Assembly (NCBI RefSeq): GCF_022829445.1
Contig: NZ_JAKSXY010000049.1
Coordinates: 81,815 to 145,814, forward strand
Length of the DNA stretch: 64,000 nt
Source of the DNA: Methylobacterium sp. J-068
GTDB taxonomy: Bacteria; Pseudomonadota; Alphaproteobacteria; Rhizobiales; Beijerinckiaceae
Direction: 5' to 3'
Within the stretch, counting starts at the first letter, position 1. The number at the start of each line of letters is the position of its first letter. The notes beneath the pieces were generated by a model that saw only the letters and a program-made list of their open reading frames with translations, ran no database searches and was not told the DNA's origin. The position numbers and the translations under genes were made by a program. Positions 8,276 through 16,478 of the stretch are shown here, one piece after another.

Positions 8276-9292
8276 TCACCCGATGCGGACGATGAGCTTG
8301 CCGAAGTTCCGGCCCTTCAGAAGGCCGGCGAAGGCTTCCGGCGCGTTCTCCAGGCCGTCGACGATGTCCTCCCGGTGGACGATCAGCCCGTCGCGCAGCC
8401 AGCCGCCGACCTCGCTCAGGAATTCCGGTTCCTGCGCGGCGAAGTCCCAGACGATGAAGCCCTGGAGGTGCAGGCGCTTCGACAGGACCGCCCGCATCAG
8501 GACCGGCACGCGGTCGGGGCCGGGCGGCAATTCGGTGGCGCTGTATCCGGAGACGAGGCCGCAGACGGGCACGCGGGCGAAGTTGTTCAGGAGCGGCAGC
8601 ACCGCATCGAACACCGCGCCGCCGACATTCTCGAAATAGACGTCGATGCCGCTCGGGCAGGCCGCCGCCAGCGTGTCGGGAAAATCCTCGGCGCGATGGT
8701 CGATGGCGGCGTCGAAGCCGAGCGTGTCGACGAGGTAGGCGCATTTCTCGGGCCCGCCCGCGATGCCGACCGCCCGGGCACCCTTGCGCTTGGCGATCTG
8801 CCCGACGAGGGAGCCGACCGGACCGGCGGCGGCGGCCACCACGACGGTCTCGCCGGCCTTCGGCCGGCCGATGTTGAGGAGGCCCGTATAGGCCGTCATG
8901 CCGGGCATGCCTAGGACGCCCAGCGCGGTGGTGACGGGGGCCGCCGCCGGATCGAGCCGGCGCAGGCCGCGCCCGTCCGAGATCGCGAAATCCTGCCAGC
9001 CGCCGAAGCCCACCACGGTCTCGCCGACCCGGTAGTCGGGATGGTGCGAGGCGACGACCTCCGCCACGGTGGCACCCACCATGGTCTCGCCGATGGCGAC
9101 GGGCTCGGCGTAGGATTTCGCGGCGCTCATGCGCCCGCGCATGTAGGGGTCGAGGGAAAGATAGCGGTTGGCGAGGAGCACTTCTCCCTCCCGCGCCACC
9201 GGCATCCGCGTCTCCTCCAGGCGGAAATGCGAAGGGTTCGGTTCACCGTGCGGACGGGCGGCCAGGACGATACGGCGATTCGCGGTGGTCAT
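8276..9292 (-). CDS. NADP-dependent MDR-family reductase (CurA/leukotriene B4 dehydrogenase type)
   Basis: A 338-residue zinc-free medium-chain reductase. The N-terminal half has RYLSLDPYMRGRMS, the signature of the CurA/PTGR group, and the Rossmann half has VVVAAAAGPVGSLVGQIAK at about residue 150 with GIAGGPEKC for NADP binding. Such enzymes reduce the C=C bond of enones, but the natural substrate is unknown. The frame stays open to 9829, but the ATG at 9290-9292 (MTTANRRIVLAAR) matches the family start. It is transcribed away from the DUF4174 gene, and the 178 bases between them should hold both promoters. Confidence 0.9.
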   Translation of the reverse strand: MTTANRRIVLAARPHGEPNPSHFRLEETRMPVAREGEVLLANRYLSLDPYMRGRMSAAKSYAEPVAIGETMVGATVAEVVASHHPDYRVGETVVGFGGWQDFAISDGRGLRRLDPAAAPVTTALGVLGMPGMTAYTGLLNIGRPKAGETVVVAAAAGPVGSLVGQIAKRKGARAVGIAGGPEKCAYLVDTLGFDAAIDHRAEDFPDTLAAACPSGIDVYFENVGGAVFDAVLPLLNNFARVPVCGLVSGYSATELPPGPDRVPVLMRAVLSKRLHLQGFIVWDFAAQEPEFLSEVGGWLRDGLIVHREDIVDGLENAPEAFAGLLKGRNFGKLIVRIG

Positions 9293-9470
9293 GGGGGCTC
9301 CGGGGTTGGGCACTTGTGCGGGCACGATCAGGGATGCGCGGCCAGTCGGACGGTCCCAGACAGATGGGACGAGCCCGCCCGATGACAATTCCGCGCGGGC
9401 TCCCCGCGTGGGGGGTGTGCGTTGTCCGGGATGGATGCGTTCGCATCGCGAAGCGCGGGGAGACTCAAGG

Positions 9471-9944
9471 ATGACGGGTCGTGGGTGGGTGATGGGCGCG
9501 ACGCTGCTCGGTGTCGGTGCGGCGCAGGCCGCGGAGAATCCGCCGGCACGCCACCAGTGGCGTTCGCGGGTCCTGGTGATTTCGGCGCCGGAACGGAACG
9601 ACCCGAAGCTCGCCGCGCAGCGGGCCGCCTTCGAGAAGGTGCGCGACGGTCTGAAGGAGCGGGACCTCGTCACCCTGGAAGCCGTGGGCGACGGCGCGGC
9701 CGCGAGGGATCTGCGGGCCAGGCTGAAGCTGCCGGCAGATGCCTTCCGCGTCGTCCTGATCGGCAAGGATGGGGGCACCAAGCGCACCGAGGCGGTGCCG
9801 CTGACCGCCGACGCTCTGTTCGAGACCATCGACGCGATGCCGATGCGGCAGGACGAGAAACGGCGCAGAAACCTTGGACGTGGGCCGGATTCAACGAAAA
9901 AGGGGCCGCGCCAGGCGGCCCCTCGATCAGGATCGGAGTACTAA
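9471..9944 (+). CDS. Exported DUF4174-family protein
   Basis: A 157-residue protein with a short hydrophobic N-terminus (GWVMGATLLGVGAAQAA, probable signal peptide). A DUF4174-like domain follows (RVLVISAPERNDPKLAAQR through FRVVLIGKDGGTKRTEAVPL to LFETIDAMPMRQDE), a thioredoxin-like fold of unknown function found in secreted proteins. The ATG at 9471 follows AAGG by one base; upstream codons do not fit the family. The last 18 residues are encoded by DNA that forms the terminator of the convergent gene, so the native tail may have been longer or shorter in relatives. Its function is not known. Confidence 0.8.
   Translation: MTGRGWVMGATLLGVGAAQAAENPPARHQWRSRVLVISAPERNDPKLAAQRAAFEKVRDGLKERDLVTLEAVGDGAAARDLRARLKLPADAFRVVLIGKDGGTKRTEAVPLTADALFETIDAMPMRQDEKRRRNLGRGPDSTKKGPRQAAPRSGSEY
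9897..9923 (-). terminator. Rho-independent terminator of the Gly/Tyr-rich protein gene
   Basis: On the minus strand, 9-base arms (AGGGGCCGC and GCGGCCCCT) with a 5-base loop are followed by TTTTTCG. The element lies inside the last codons of the convergent DUF4174 gene. Confidence 0.85.
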
Positions 9945-9951
9945 GCGCCGA

Positions 9952-10440
9952 TCAGTAGCAACGCTCGACCAGCACGCGGCGGTAGCCGTAGGGCGTCCAT
10001 CGGACGCGCGGAACCGTGTAGCAGCCGCCGCCGTAGCCGTAATCATAGGCCCCGTAGCCGACGGGCGCGTAGCCGCCGCCATAGCCGTATCCGTAGCCCG
10101 GACCATAGCCTCCGTAGAGACCGCCCGCCGCCAGACCGAGGCCGACGCCGAGGCCCAAGCCGCCGAGACCGTAGCCGTAGCCACGCCCGTATCCGCGACC
10201 ATAGTAGCCGCCACGATAGCCGCCGAACCCACCCCGGTAGCCACCGAAGCCCGCGTTGCGGAAGCCGCCACCGAAGCCACCCCGATAGCCGCCGAAGCCG
10301 CCACGGAACCCACCGCCGCCACCGTGGAAGCCACCGCCGTGGAACCCGCCACCACCGAACCCGCCGCGCGCCTCGGCCGTGGCCGGGATCATCGCGAGCG
10401 CGCCGAGCATCGCTGCCGAGGCCAGAACAACTCGTTTCAT
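9952..10440 (-). CDS. Secreted Gly/Tyr-rich protein
   Basis: A 162-residue protein with a signal peptide (KRVVLASAAMLGALAMIPATAEA) and a mature part built from Gly, Tyr, Phe, His and Arg runs such as GGFHGGGFHGGG, GYRGGF and YGYGYGGG. The C-terminal 20 residues (CYTVPRVRWTPYGYRRVLVE) are less repetitive and contain two Cys in the tail. The ATG at 10438-10440 begins the signal peptide; the frame is open upstream but without one. Proteins of this kind occur near the envelope in Hyphomicrobiales; the function is unknown. A strong terminator follows at 9897-9923. Confidence 0.8.
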   Translation of the reverse strand: MKRVVLASAAMLGALAMIPATAEARGGFGGGGFHGGGFHGGGGGFRGGFGGYRGGFGGGFRNAGFGGYRGGFGGYRGGYYGRGYGRGYGYGLGGLGLGVGLGLAAGGLYGGYGPGYGYGYGGGYAPVGYGAYDYGYGGGCYTVPRVRWTPYGYRRVLVERCY

Positions 10441-10672
10441 CACATCGTCTCCGAGAGAAGCCGAAACGTCCCCTTCAGCGCTAAAACGCGGTGGTGCCGA
10501 AAACGGTTCATGGACGTTTTGCCTCTCCCGCATTCGTGATGACCGTTGAGGTGCCGGCGCTCCCGATGCCGGCCTTGAAATTGCGGCGGGTTTCGGGCGA
10601 GGGAGCGTGGCCGGCCGACGCGGTCCCTCGGTGAGCCTCGGGCCCGGCTGACGTGGGTGATGGACGTGGGTG

Positions 10673-11473
10673 ATGATGGTGCAGAACGTCGCGTCGACCC
10701 GGTTTCGCGTCCGCTTGTCTCCGCTCCGGGCGCTTCTCGGCGCGGCCTGGATTGGACTGGCACTCGTCGGCGACGCCGGCGCCGCGCCGGCTTCCGCTCC
10801 TGTCCCCGCCCCTTGCCGCGCCGTTCAGGCGGAGGGCGAAGCCTACACGGTCTGCACCGTCGATCTGCGCCGCGAGCGGGTGCGGGTGTTCTGGCTCGGT
10901 GCCGACGGCCTGCCCTATTCCTCACTGTCGACGCTGGCCGAGAAACAGGGGCCCAAGCTGCGCTTTGCCATGAATGCGGGCATGTACGACAAGGGCCAGG
11001 CTCCGGTCGGCCTCTATGTCGAGGACGGGCGTGAGCTGAAAGGGGTCTCCACCGCAAACGGCCCCGGCAACTTCCATCTCAAGCCGAACGGCATCTTCTG
11101 GGTGAAGGGCGACCGGGCCGGTGTGATGGAGACGGGCCGCTACCTGCGCAGCCTCCCGAAGCCGGACTTCGCCACGCAATCGGGGCCGATGCTGGTGGTG
11201 GACGGTCACATCCACCCGAAGATCTCCGCAGACGGTCCGAGCCAGAAGATCCGCAACGGCGTCGGCGTGCGCGACGATGGCCGCACGGCCGTGTTCGCGA
11301 TCTCCGAACGGCCCGTGAGTTTCGGGGCCTTCGCCCGCCTGTTCAAGGACACGCTCGGCTGCCGCAACGCCCTGTTTCTCGATGGCAGCGTGTCGAGCCT
11401 CTACGCGCCCTCGATGAATCGCCAGGACCTCAGCCGTCCGCTGGGCCCGATGGTCGGGGCCGTGGCGCGCTGA
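10673..11473 (+). CDS. Phosphodiester glycosidase-like exported protein (DUF2233)
   Basis: A 266-residue protein with an N-terminal hydrophobic export segment (LRALLGAAWIGLALVGDAGA) and a NAGPA/DUF2233 domain from about residue 50. Typical blocks are RFAMNAGMYDKGQAPVGLY, GNFHLKPNGIFW, QSGPMLVVDGHIHP, RNGVGVRDDGRTAVFAISE and ALFLDGSVSSLYAP. Family members are phosphodiester glycosidases that remove a sugar from a phosphate link; the substrate is unknown here. GTG-ATG-ATG codons lie at 10670-10678 and I choose the first ATG. It stands alone between divergent and convergent genes, in an operon of its own. Confidence 0.85.
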   Translation: MMVQNVASTRFRVRLSPLRALLGAAWIGLALVGDAGAAPASAPVPAPCRAVQAEGEAYTVCTVDLRRERVRVFWLGADGLPYSSLSTLAEKQGPKLRFAMNAGMYDKGQAPVGLYVEDGRELKGVSTANGPGNFHLKPNGIFWVKGDRAGVMETGRYLRSLPKPDFATQSGPMLVVDGHIHPKISADGPSQKIRNGVGVRDDGRTAVFAISERPVSFGAFARLFKDTLGCRNALFLDGSVSSLYAPSMNRQDLSRPLGPMVGAVAR

Positions 11474-11511
11474 GATCGTCTTCCGCTCGATCGAGCGGAA
11501 GACGGTCCCGC

Positions 11512-11826
11512 TCAGGCATCGTCCTCGCGGCCGAAGACCTCGCCTTCCTCGGCGAGGCGTGCATCGGCTTCGTCGCTCCTCAGGACCTGAAGGGCGCGGA
11601 ACTGCCGCAGCAGGCCGCGCAGGCGGATATTCGCCTCGGAGCAATCCGCCGCGGGCTCGGTGCCGTCCGATCCCGCCTCGCCCGGGGCGCAGCCCTCGAT
11701 GGTCTCGGCCGTCTGCCGGTCGACGGCGGCCCGGTCCGCCGCGCTCAGACCGTCGAGGTCGCCGAAGCCGAGTTCCAGGGCGATCAGTTCGGCGATCTCG
11801 CGCCGCTTGGCCTCGAGCTCGGACAT
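11512..11826 (-). CDS. Hypothetical acidic, helical protein
   Basis: A 104-residue acidic protein of unknown function, last gene of the four-gene minus-strand run that starts with the flavin oxidoreductase. It is largely helical in composition, with no signal peptide or membrane segment. The ATG at 11824-11826 is preceded by GGGAGGGG four bases upstream, a strong ribosome site, and 25 bases separate it from the previous gene. Two Cys residues (EGCAP, ADCSEA) are present in the middle. I do not recognise a family. Confidence 0.7.
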   Translation of the reverse strand: MSELEAKRREIAELIALELGFGDLDGLSAADRAAVDRQTAETIEGCAPGEAGSDGTEPAADCSEANIRLRGLLRQFRALQVLRSDEADARLAEEGEVFGREDDA

Positions 11827-11851
11827 GGACCCCTCCCGTTTTTCCGTCTCT

Positions 11852-12019
11852 CTACAGAACCGTGAGCGCCTTCAGGTCGATCCACGCTTCCTGCTCGTCG
11901 CCGTCGACGTCCCCATCGACGAACCAGCGGCAGAGGGCGCGGTCGCCCTCCACCGCCACCACCGTCATGGTCGCCTCGTTGTCGTCGGAGGCGACGTAAT
12001 CGCCGGCCTTGATGTCCAT
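11852..12019 (-). CDS. Small DUF2158-like (YodC) protein
   Basis: A 55-residue protein. It reads MDIKAGDYVASDDNEATMTV, then VEGDRALCRWFVDGD and ends LKALTVL. The Met-Thr-Val core followed by a Cys-Arg-Trp-Phe block resembles the DUF2158/YodC family of small proteins with an SH3-like fold. The ATG follows AGAGGA. The gene lies 36 bases after the 119-residue gene and 25 bases before the acidic hypothetical, so it belongs to the same operon. Function is unknown. Confidence 0.75.
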   Translation of the reverse strand: MDIKAGDYVASDDNEATMTVVAVEGDRALCRWFVDGDVDGDEQEAWIDLKALTVL

Positions 12020-12055
12020 CGACGTCCTCTTCGCGTGTGAGACTCGGCTGTCTGT

Positions 12056-12415
12056 TCAGGCGCGTTTCGCCCGCTTGCCGAAGGCGACCGAGAGGCGCGC
12101 GCGGACACCTTCCGGGATCTCGGTCTGCGATTCGACCCGTACGGCGGGCATCTCGGCGCCGATCGTGCTCGCGGGATCGAAGTCGAAGCGGAGATGGCGC
12201 AGCCCGAGTTCCAGCCCGGTGACGCCGTCCGACTGCGTCAGGTCCTCGCCGAACACCTCGATCAGCGGCCCGTCCGGGTCGCCCTTCTCGATCTGGATGA
12301 TGAAGTAGCCGGCCGGCTCCTCCTCGTCGTCGGCTCCCGAGATCAGGGTGATGCCGTTCTCGATGTCGAGGCGCACCCGCTCCACCGTGAAGGTCGTGAC
12401 GTCGTCGTCGTCCAT
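12056..12415 (-). CDS. Conserved hypothetical protein in flavoenzyme operon
   Basis: A 119-residue acidic cytosolic protein starting MDDDDVTTFTVERVRLDIEN, with the middle GYFIIQIEKGDPDGPLIEVF and a basic end (GKRAKRA). The ATG lies 2 bases after the stop of the flavin oxidoreductase gene, so the two are translationally coupled. The same open frame continues upstream through the flavoenzyme gene in another frame, which is a shadow. It has no transmembrane segment. I do not recognise a domain with a known function. Confidence 0.75.
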   Translation of the reverse strand: MDDDDVTTFTVERVRLDIENGITLISGADDEEEPAGYFIIQIEKGDPDGPLIEVFGEDLTQSDGVTGLELGLRHLRFDFDPASTIGAEMPAVRVESQTEIPEGVRARLSVAFGKRAKRA

Positions 12416-12417
12416 GC

Positions 12418-13536
12418 TCAACGTTGCCCGTGCTTGGTGTCGGTGAAGAGGTCCTTGAACTGGCGCGGCTGCGAGCGCCAGTATTGCCGGGGCGCGCGCA
12501 CCCGGGCGCCGAGTTCGGCCGCCGCGTGCCAGGGCCAGCGCGGATCGTAGAGCAGCGCGCGGGCCAGCGAGATCGCGTCGGCCTCGCCCTTCTGGAGGAT
12601 CGACTCCGCGTGGGCGGCTTCCGTGATCAACCCGACCGCGATCGTGGTCAGGCCGGTCTCGGCCCTGATCCGCTCGGCGAAGGGCACCTGATAGCCCGCC
12701 GAGAGCGGGATCTGCTGGCGCGTCGAGAGCCCGCCGGTGGAGACGTGGATGGCCGCCGCGCCCCGGCGCTTCAGGGCATGGGCGAGTTCCACCGTCTCCT
12801 CCAGGGTCCAGCCCGCCTCGACCCAGTCGGTGGCCGAGACGCGCATCCACACGGGCTTGCCCGCCGGCACGGCGTCGCGCACCGCCTCGAAGCATTCCAG
12901 CGGAAACCTCATCCGGTTGGCGAGCGAGCCGCCATACTGGTCCGTGCGCCGGTTGGAGAGCGGCGACAGGAACTGGTGCAGCAGGTAGCCGTGCGCCCCG
13001 TGCAGCTCGATGCCGTCGATGCCGAGATGCATCGCCCGCCGCGCCGTGGCGACGAAGCCGTCGCGGATGCGCTTCAGCCCCTCCGCGTCGAGGGCGTGCG
13101 GGGCCGCCTCCCCCTCCCCGTGCGCGAGCGCCGAGGGCGCCTCGGTGCGCCAGCCGTCCGGCGCCTCCGGGTCGATCTGGGCCCCGCCCTCCCAGGGCGC
13201 GCGGCTCGAGGCCTTCCGGCCCGCATGGTTGATCTGGATCGCGACGGGAACCGGCGCGTAGCCCCGCACCGCGTCGAGGACCCGGCCCAGCGCCCGCTGG
13301 GTCTCGTCGGAATAGAGGCCGAGGTCGGTGGGGGAGATCCGACCCTCCGGCGAGATCGCGGTGGCCTCCAGGGTGAGGAGGCCGGCCCCCGACATCGCCA
13401 TCTGCCCGAGATGCATCAGGTGCCAGTCGCCGGCCTGGCCCGCATGGGCCGAGTACTGGCACATCGGCGCGACGATGATGCGGTTCTCGAGGGTGAGGTC
13501 GTCGAGGCGCAAGGGCTCGAACAGACGGGCGGTCAT
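12418..13536 (-). CDS. NADH:flavin oxidoreductase, YqjM-type old yellow enzyme
   Basis: A 372-residue FMN-dependent TIM-barrel ene-reductase of the YqjM/thermophilic-like subgroup. The N-terminal PMCQYSA (about residues 25-31) supplies the Cys and Tyr that mark that subgroup. Further on are QINHAGRKASSR, the active-site DGIELHGAHGYLLHQFLSP with its His pair, SNRRTDQYGGS, and a phosphate-binding stretch near VGLITEAAHAE. It should reduce activated C=C bonds with NAD(P)H; the physiological substrate is not known. Start: ATG at 13534-13536 (MTARLFEPLRL). It is the first gene of a four-gene operon with three small proteins of unknown role. Confidence 0.93.
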   Translation of the reverse strand: MTARLFEPLRLDDLTLENRIIVAPMCQYSAHAGQAGDWHLMHLGQMAMSGAGLLTLEATAISPEGRISPTDLGLYSDETQRALGRVLDAVRGYAPVPVAIQINHAGRKASSRAPWEGGAQIDPEAPDGWRTEAPSALAHGEGEAAPHALDAEGLKRIRDGFVATARRAMHLGIDGIELHGAHGYLLHQFLSPLSNRRTDQYGGSLANRMRFPLECFEAVRDAVPAGKPVWMRVSATDWVEAGWTLEETVELAHALKRRGAAAIHVSTGGLSTRQQIPLSAGYQVPFAERIRAETGLTTIAVGLITEAAHAESILQKGEADAISLARALLYDPRWPWHAAAELGARVRAPRQYWRSQPRQFKDLFTDTKHGQR

Positions 13537-13592
13537 GCGGGGCTCCGGCTTGGCGGCAACGCCCCATAGGTGGCGCGCCGGCCTTCGCTTGG

Positions 13593-15554
13593 CTAGCCGC
13601 CCCGGGGGTCCCGCGACCCCGGCCCGATCCCCCTCCCCCTCAGGCTGGCGCCGATCTCGTCGAGGGCGCCGGCATCGTCGATGGTCGGCGGGGTCGTCCA
13701 GGGCTCGCCGTCGGCGATCCGCTTCATGGTCCCGCGCAGGATCTTGCCCGAGCGGGTCTTCGGCAGCCTCTGGACGGTGAGCGCCAGCTTGAAGGCCGCG
13801 ACGGGGCCGATCTGGTCCCGGACCAGGGCCACCAGCTCGCGCTCGATGCCTTCCGCCGGGCGCTCGACCCCGGATTTCAGGACCACGAAGCCGCAGGGCT
13901 GCTCGCCCTTCAGGGCATCGCGAATGCCGATGACCGCGCATTCGGCGACATCCGGGTGGCTCGCCAGAACGGCCTCCATGCCGCCGGTGGAGAGCCGGTG
14001 ACCGGCGACGTTGATGATGTCGTCGGTGCGCCCCAGCACGGTGACGTAGCCGTCCGCGTCCACGACGCCGGCATCCGAGGTGTCGTACCAGCCCGGGAAG
14101 GTGGTGAGGTAGCTCGCCCGGAAGCGTTCCTCCGAGCCCCAGAGGGTCGGCAGGCAGCCCGGCGGCAGGGGCAGCCTCAGCGCGATGGTGCCCATCGTGC
14201 CGGCGGGCACCGGCTTGCCCGCCTCGTCGAGGACCGCGAGATCGTAGCCCGGCATGGGCACGCAGGCGCTGCCGTGCTTGACCGGCAGCTGTCCGAGCCC
14301 GACCGGATTGCCCGCGATGGCCCAGCCCGTCTCGGTCTGCCACCAATGGTCGATGACCGGACGCGCGAGGGCCCGCTCGGCCCAGGCCACCGAATCCGGG
14401 TCGGCCCGCTCGCCGGCCAGGAACAGGCTGCGGAAGGCGGAGAGGTCGTGGTCGCGGACCCGCTCGGCGCGGGGGTCCTCCTTCTTGATCGCCCGGAGCG
14501 CGGTCGGCGCCGTGAACAGGCAGGCGGCGCCGTATTCCGAGACCACCCGCCAGAGCGCCCCGGCATCCGGCGTGCCCACCGGCTTGCCCTCGTAGAGCAC
14601 CGTGGTGCAGCCGTGCAGGAGCGGCGCGTAGACGATGTAGGAATGCCCCACCACCCAGCCGATGTCGGAAGCGCAGAAATAGGTCTCGCCGGGCCGGACG
14701 TCGTAGAGGTTGGGCATCGACCACGCGAGGGCGACGCAATAGCCGCCCGTGTCCCGCACCACGCCCTTGGGTTTGCCCGTCGTTCCGGAGGTGTAGAGGA
14801 TGTAGAGCGGATCGGTCGCCGAGACGCTCGCGCACGGCGCGCTCCGGCCCTCGGCCGCGGCGCGGGCCACGGTCTCGGCCCAGTCGTGGTCGCGCCCCGC
14901 CACGAGGTCCGCCGGCGCCTGGGGGCGCTGGAGGACGAGGCAGGCGGCGGGCTTGTGCGCCGAGGCCGCGATGGCGGCGTCGAGCAGCGGCTTGTAGGCG
15001 ACCACCCGACTCGGCTCGATGCCGCAGGAAGCCGCGAGCACGACCTTCGGCGCGGCGTCCTCGATGCGGACCGCGAGTTCGTTGGCGGCGAACCCGCCGA
15101 ACACCACGGAATGGACCGCCCCGAGCCGGGCACAGGCGAGCATCCCGAAGAGGGCCTCGGGGACCATCGGCATGTAGAGGACGACCCGGTCGCCCCGGGC
15201 GACGCCGAGATCGCCGAGGACCGCCGCCAGCACCGCTACCGCGTCGCGCAGTTCCGCGTAGGTGATCCGGCTCTTGGTGCCGGTGACGGGCGAATCGTAG
15301 AGGATCGCGGCCTGATCCCCCCGTCCGGCCGCGACGTGGCGATCCACCGCGTTGTGGCAGGCATTCAGGGTCGCATCGGGAAACCAGCGGCCATAGGCGC
15401 CGGCCCCGGCATCGAAGGCGCGCGTCGGAGGCGTCGTCCAGGCGATCGCCCGTGCCGCGTCGAGCCAGAACGCCTCCGGATCATCGAGCGAGGCCGCGTG
15501 GGTCCGCGCGTATCGCCCGGGCGGCGGGTTCGGAGCGTGGCTCGTGGAATCCAT
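13593..15554 (-). CDS. prpE: Propionate-CoA ligase (propionyl-CoA synthetase)
   Basis: A 653-residue ATP-dependent acyl-CoA synthetase of the acetate/propionate group. It activates propionate to propionyl-CoA via an acyl-adenylate. Landmarks in order: the N-terminal LNACHNAVDRHV, VFGGFAANEL, the AMP-binding YTSGTTGKPKG, DIGWVVGHSYIVYAPL, HWWQTETGW, the hinge GRTDDIINVAGHRLSTG, and the C-terminal TRSGKILRGTMKRIADG containing the catalytic Lys. YDSPVTGTK and CASDIGWVVGHSYIVY support PrpE over acetyl-CoA synthetase. It is 56 bases upstream of the flavoenzyme gene on the same strand. Substrate preference is inferred. Confidence 0.88.
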   Translation of the reverse strand: MDSTSHAPNPPPGRYARTHAASLDDPEAFWLDAARAIAWTTPPTRAFDAGAGAYGRWFPDATLNACHNAVDRHVAAGRGDQAAILYDSPVTGTKSRITYAELRDAVAVLAAVLGDLGVARGDRVVLYMPMVPEALFGMLACARLGAVHSVVFGGFAANELAVRIEDAAPKVVLAASCGIEPSRVVAYKPLLDAAIAASAHKPAACLVLQRPQAPADLVAGRDHDWAETVARAAAEGRSAPCASVSATDPLYILYTSGTTGKPKGVVRDTGGYCVALAWSMPNLYDVRPGETYFCASDIGWVVGHSYIVYAPLLHGCTTVLYEGKPVGTPDAGALWRVVSEYGAACLFTAPTALRAIKKEDPRAERVRDHDLSAFRSLFLAGERADPDSVAWAERALARPVIDHWWQTETGWAIAGNPVGLGQLPVKHGSACVPMPGYDLAVLDEAGKPVPAGTMGTIALRLPLPPGCLPTLWGSEERFRASYLTTFPGWYDTSDAGVVDADGYVTVLGRTDDIINVAGHRLSTGGMEAVLASHPDVAECAVIGIRDALKGEQPCGFVVLKSGVERPAEGIERELVALVRDQIGPVAAFKLALTVQRLPKTRSGKILRGTMKRIADGEPWTTPPTIDDAGALDEIGASLRGRGIGPGSRDPRGG

Positions 15555-15663
15555 GGCGTTGTCCTGAGAGCCGGTCGTGCGCGCCGGCTTTCCGGTACTC
15601 TACGCGGGTTTCGCGCCGCCGGGGATTCCCCGATCCTGCATTCCGGGTCGGAGCGTCCCGGCC

Positions 15664-15703
15664 CGAAAACGAAAACCGCCGCCCTGGAGACCAGCGGCGG
15701 CGG
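15664..15703 (-). terminator. Rho-independent terminator of the DUF465 gene
   Basis: On the minus strand a GC-rich stem (CCGCCGCC with GGCGGCGG plus an inner CTGG/CCAG) is followed by TTTTCGTTTTC, about 40 bases past the stop at 15742. Confidence 0.75.
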
Positions 15704-15741
15704 CGAACACTCAGAGACCTAGATTGGGATCGGAACGGCCG

Positions 15742-15924
15742 CTAATGCAGCGCGTCGGTGTCGGTTCGCAGGCGGTTGATCTCGTCCTTGAGATGCAGCT
15801 TGCGTCTCTTGAGTTCTGCGATGCGCAGATCGTTCGCCGATGGACTGAGGGTCGCGTCGTGGATTTCCCGCTCGAGGGCTTCGTGCTTGCGGGTGAGCTG
15901 GGTCAGGTGCGTCTGCAGTGACAT
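15742..15924 (-). CDS. DUF465 family small coiled-coil protein
   Basis: A 60-residue helical protein of the YdcH/DUF465 family. It reads MSLQTHLTQLTRKHEALERE, then AELKRRKLHLKDEINRL, the usual pattern of one antiparallel coiled-coil hairpin. The ATG at 15922-15924 is chosen; the longer frame adds 15 residues with no family match. A second DUF465 gene is divergently transcribed from 16120, so the pair share a 195-base upstream region. No specific function is known for this family. Confidence 0.85.
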   Translation of the reverse strand: MSLQTHLTQLTRKHEALEREIHDATLSPSANDLRIAELKRRKLHLKDEINRLRTDTDALH

Positions 15925-16119
15925 GAGCCATATCTCCTGTCTCGTTTCGACGGGGGTAGACTGGCACATGATCAGCCGGCTGTCGAAGCCTATCGACGGC
16001 CATGCTTGACGGATTTTGTGCGGGCGGATGTTTGTGCAGGAGCGATGCCGGGTTCTTGCCGAGGCCGTCGGCCTGTCGCATGGTCGGCACGCGTAAGGCG
16101 TCCCGGGACATCAGGTGCG

Positions 16120-16338
16120 ATGGCGGTCCAGTTCGATAACGATGCATCGGTGGAGCCGGCCGACGAACTCGCGCGGCTGAAGCTGGAACATCGCGACCTC
16201 GACGAGGCGATCGATGCGCTGGAACTCGGGGTCGTCGCCGACCAGTTGCAGATCCAGCGCCTGAAGAAGCGCAAGCTCTCGCTGCGCGACCGGATCTCGT
16301 ACATCGAGGATCAGATCACCCCCGATATCATCGCCTGA
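16120..16338 (+). CDS. DUF465 family small coiled-coil protein
   Basis: A 72-residue helical protein of the same family as the gene at 15742. The conserved end reads DQLQIQRLKKRKLSLRDRI, with an acidic N-terminus (DNDASVEPADELARLKLEHR). The ATG at 16120 is preceded by AGGTG seven bases upstream. Its C-terminal extension (EDQITPDIIA) differs from the partner. It precedes purE by 140 bases but the intergenic DNA holds a possible terminator, so it is probably not part of the purine operon. Confidence 0.8.
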   Translation: MAVQFDNDASVEPADELARLKLEHRDLDEAIDALELGVVADQLQIQRLKKRKLSLRDRISYIEDQITPDIIA

Positions 16339-16478
16339 CGGCGACGGGGTTCGGGCTCGGTATCGTGCCGCGCGGGCTCGCGCCTTGCGGGGGCGCCGCC
16401 GCTTTTGTATTCGGCGTTTCGGCAGGCTCGGCGCGGCGCCCGGCTTGTTCGACGTGATCGCGAAGGGATGTGACGACG

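Noticed and set aside
16339..16470. Terminator of the second DUF465 gene before purE
   Set aside because: A GC-rich stem followed by CTTTTG is present, but arms are short and several alternative pairings exist; left unlisted as a feature.
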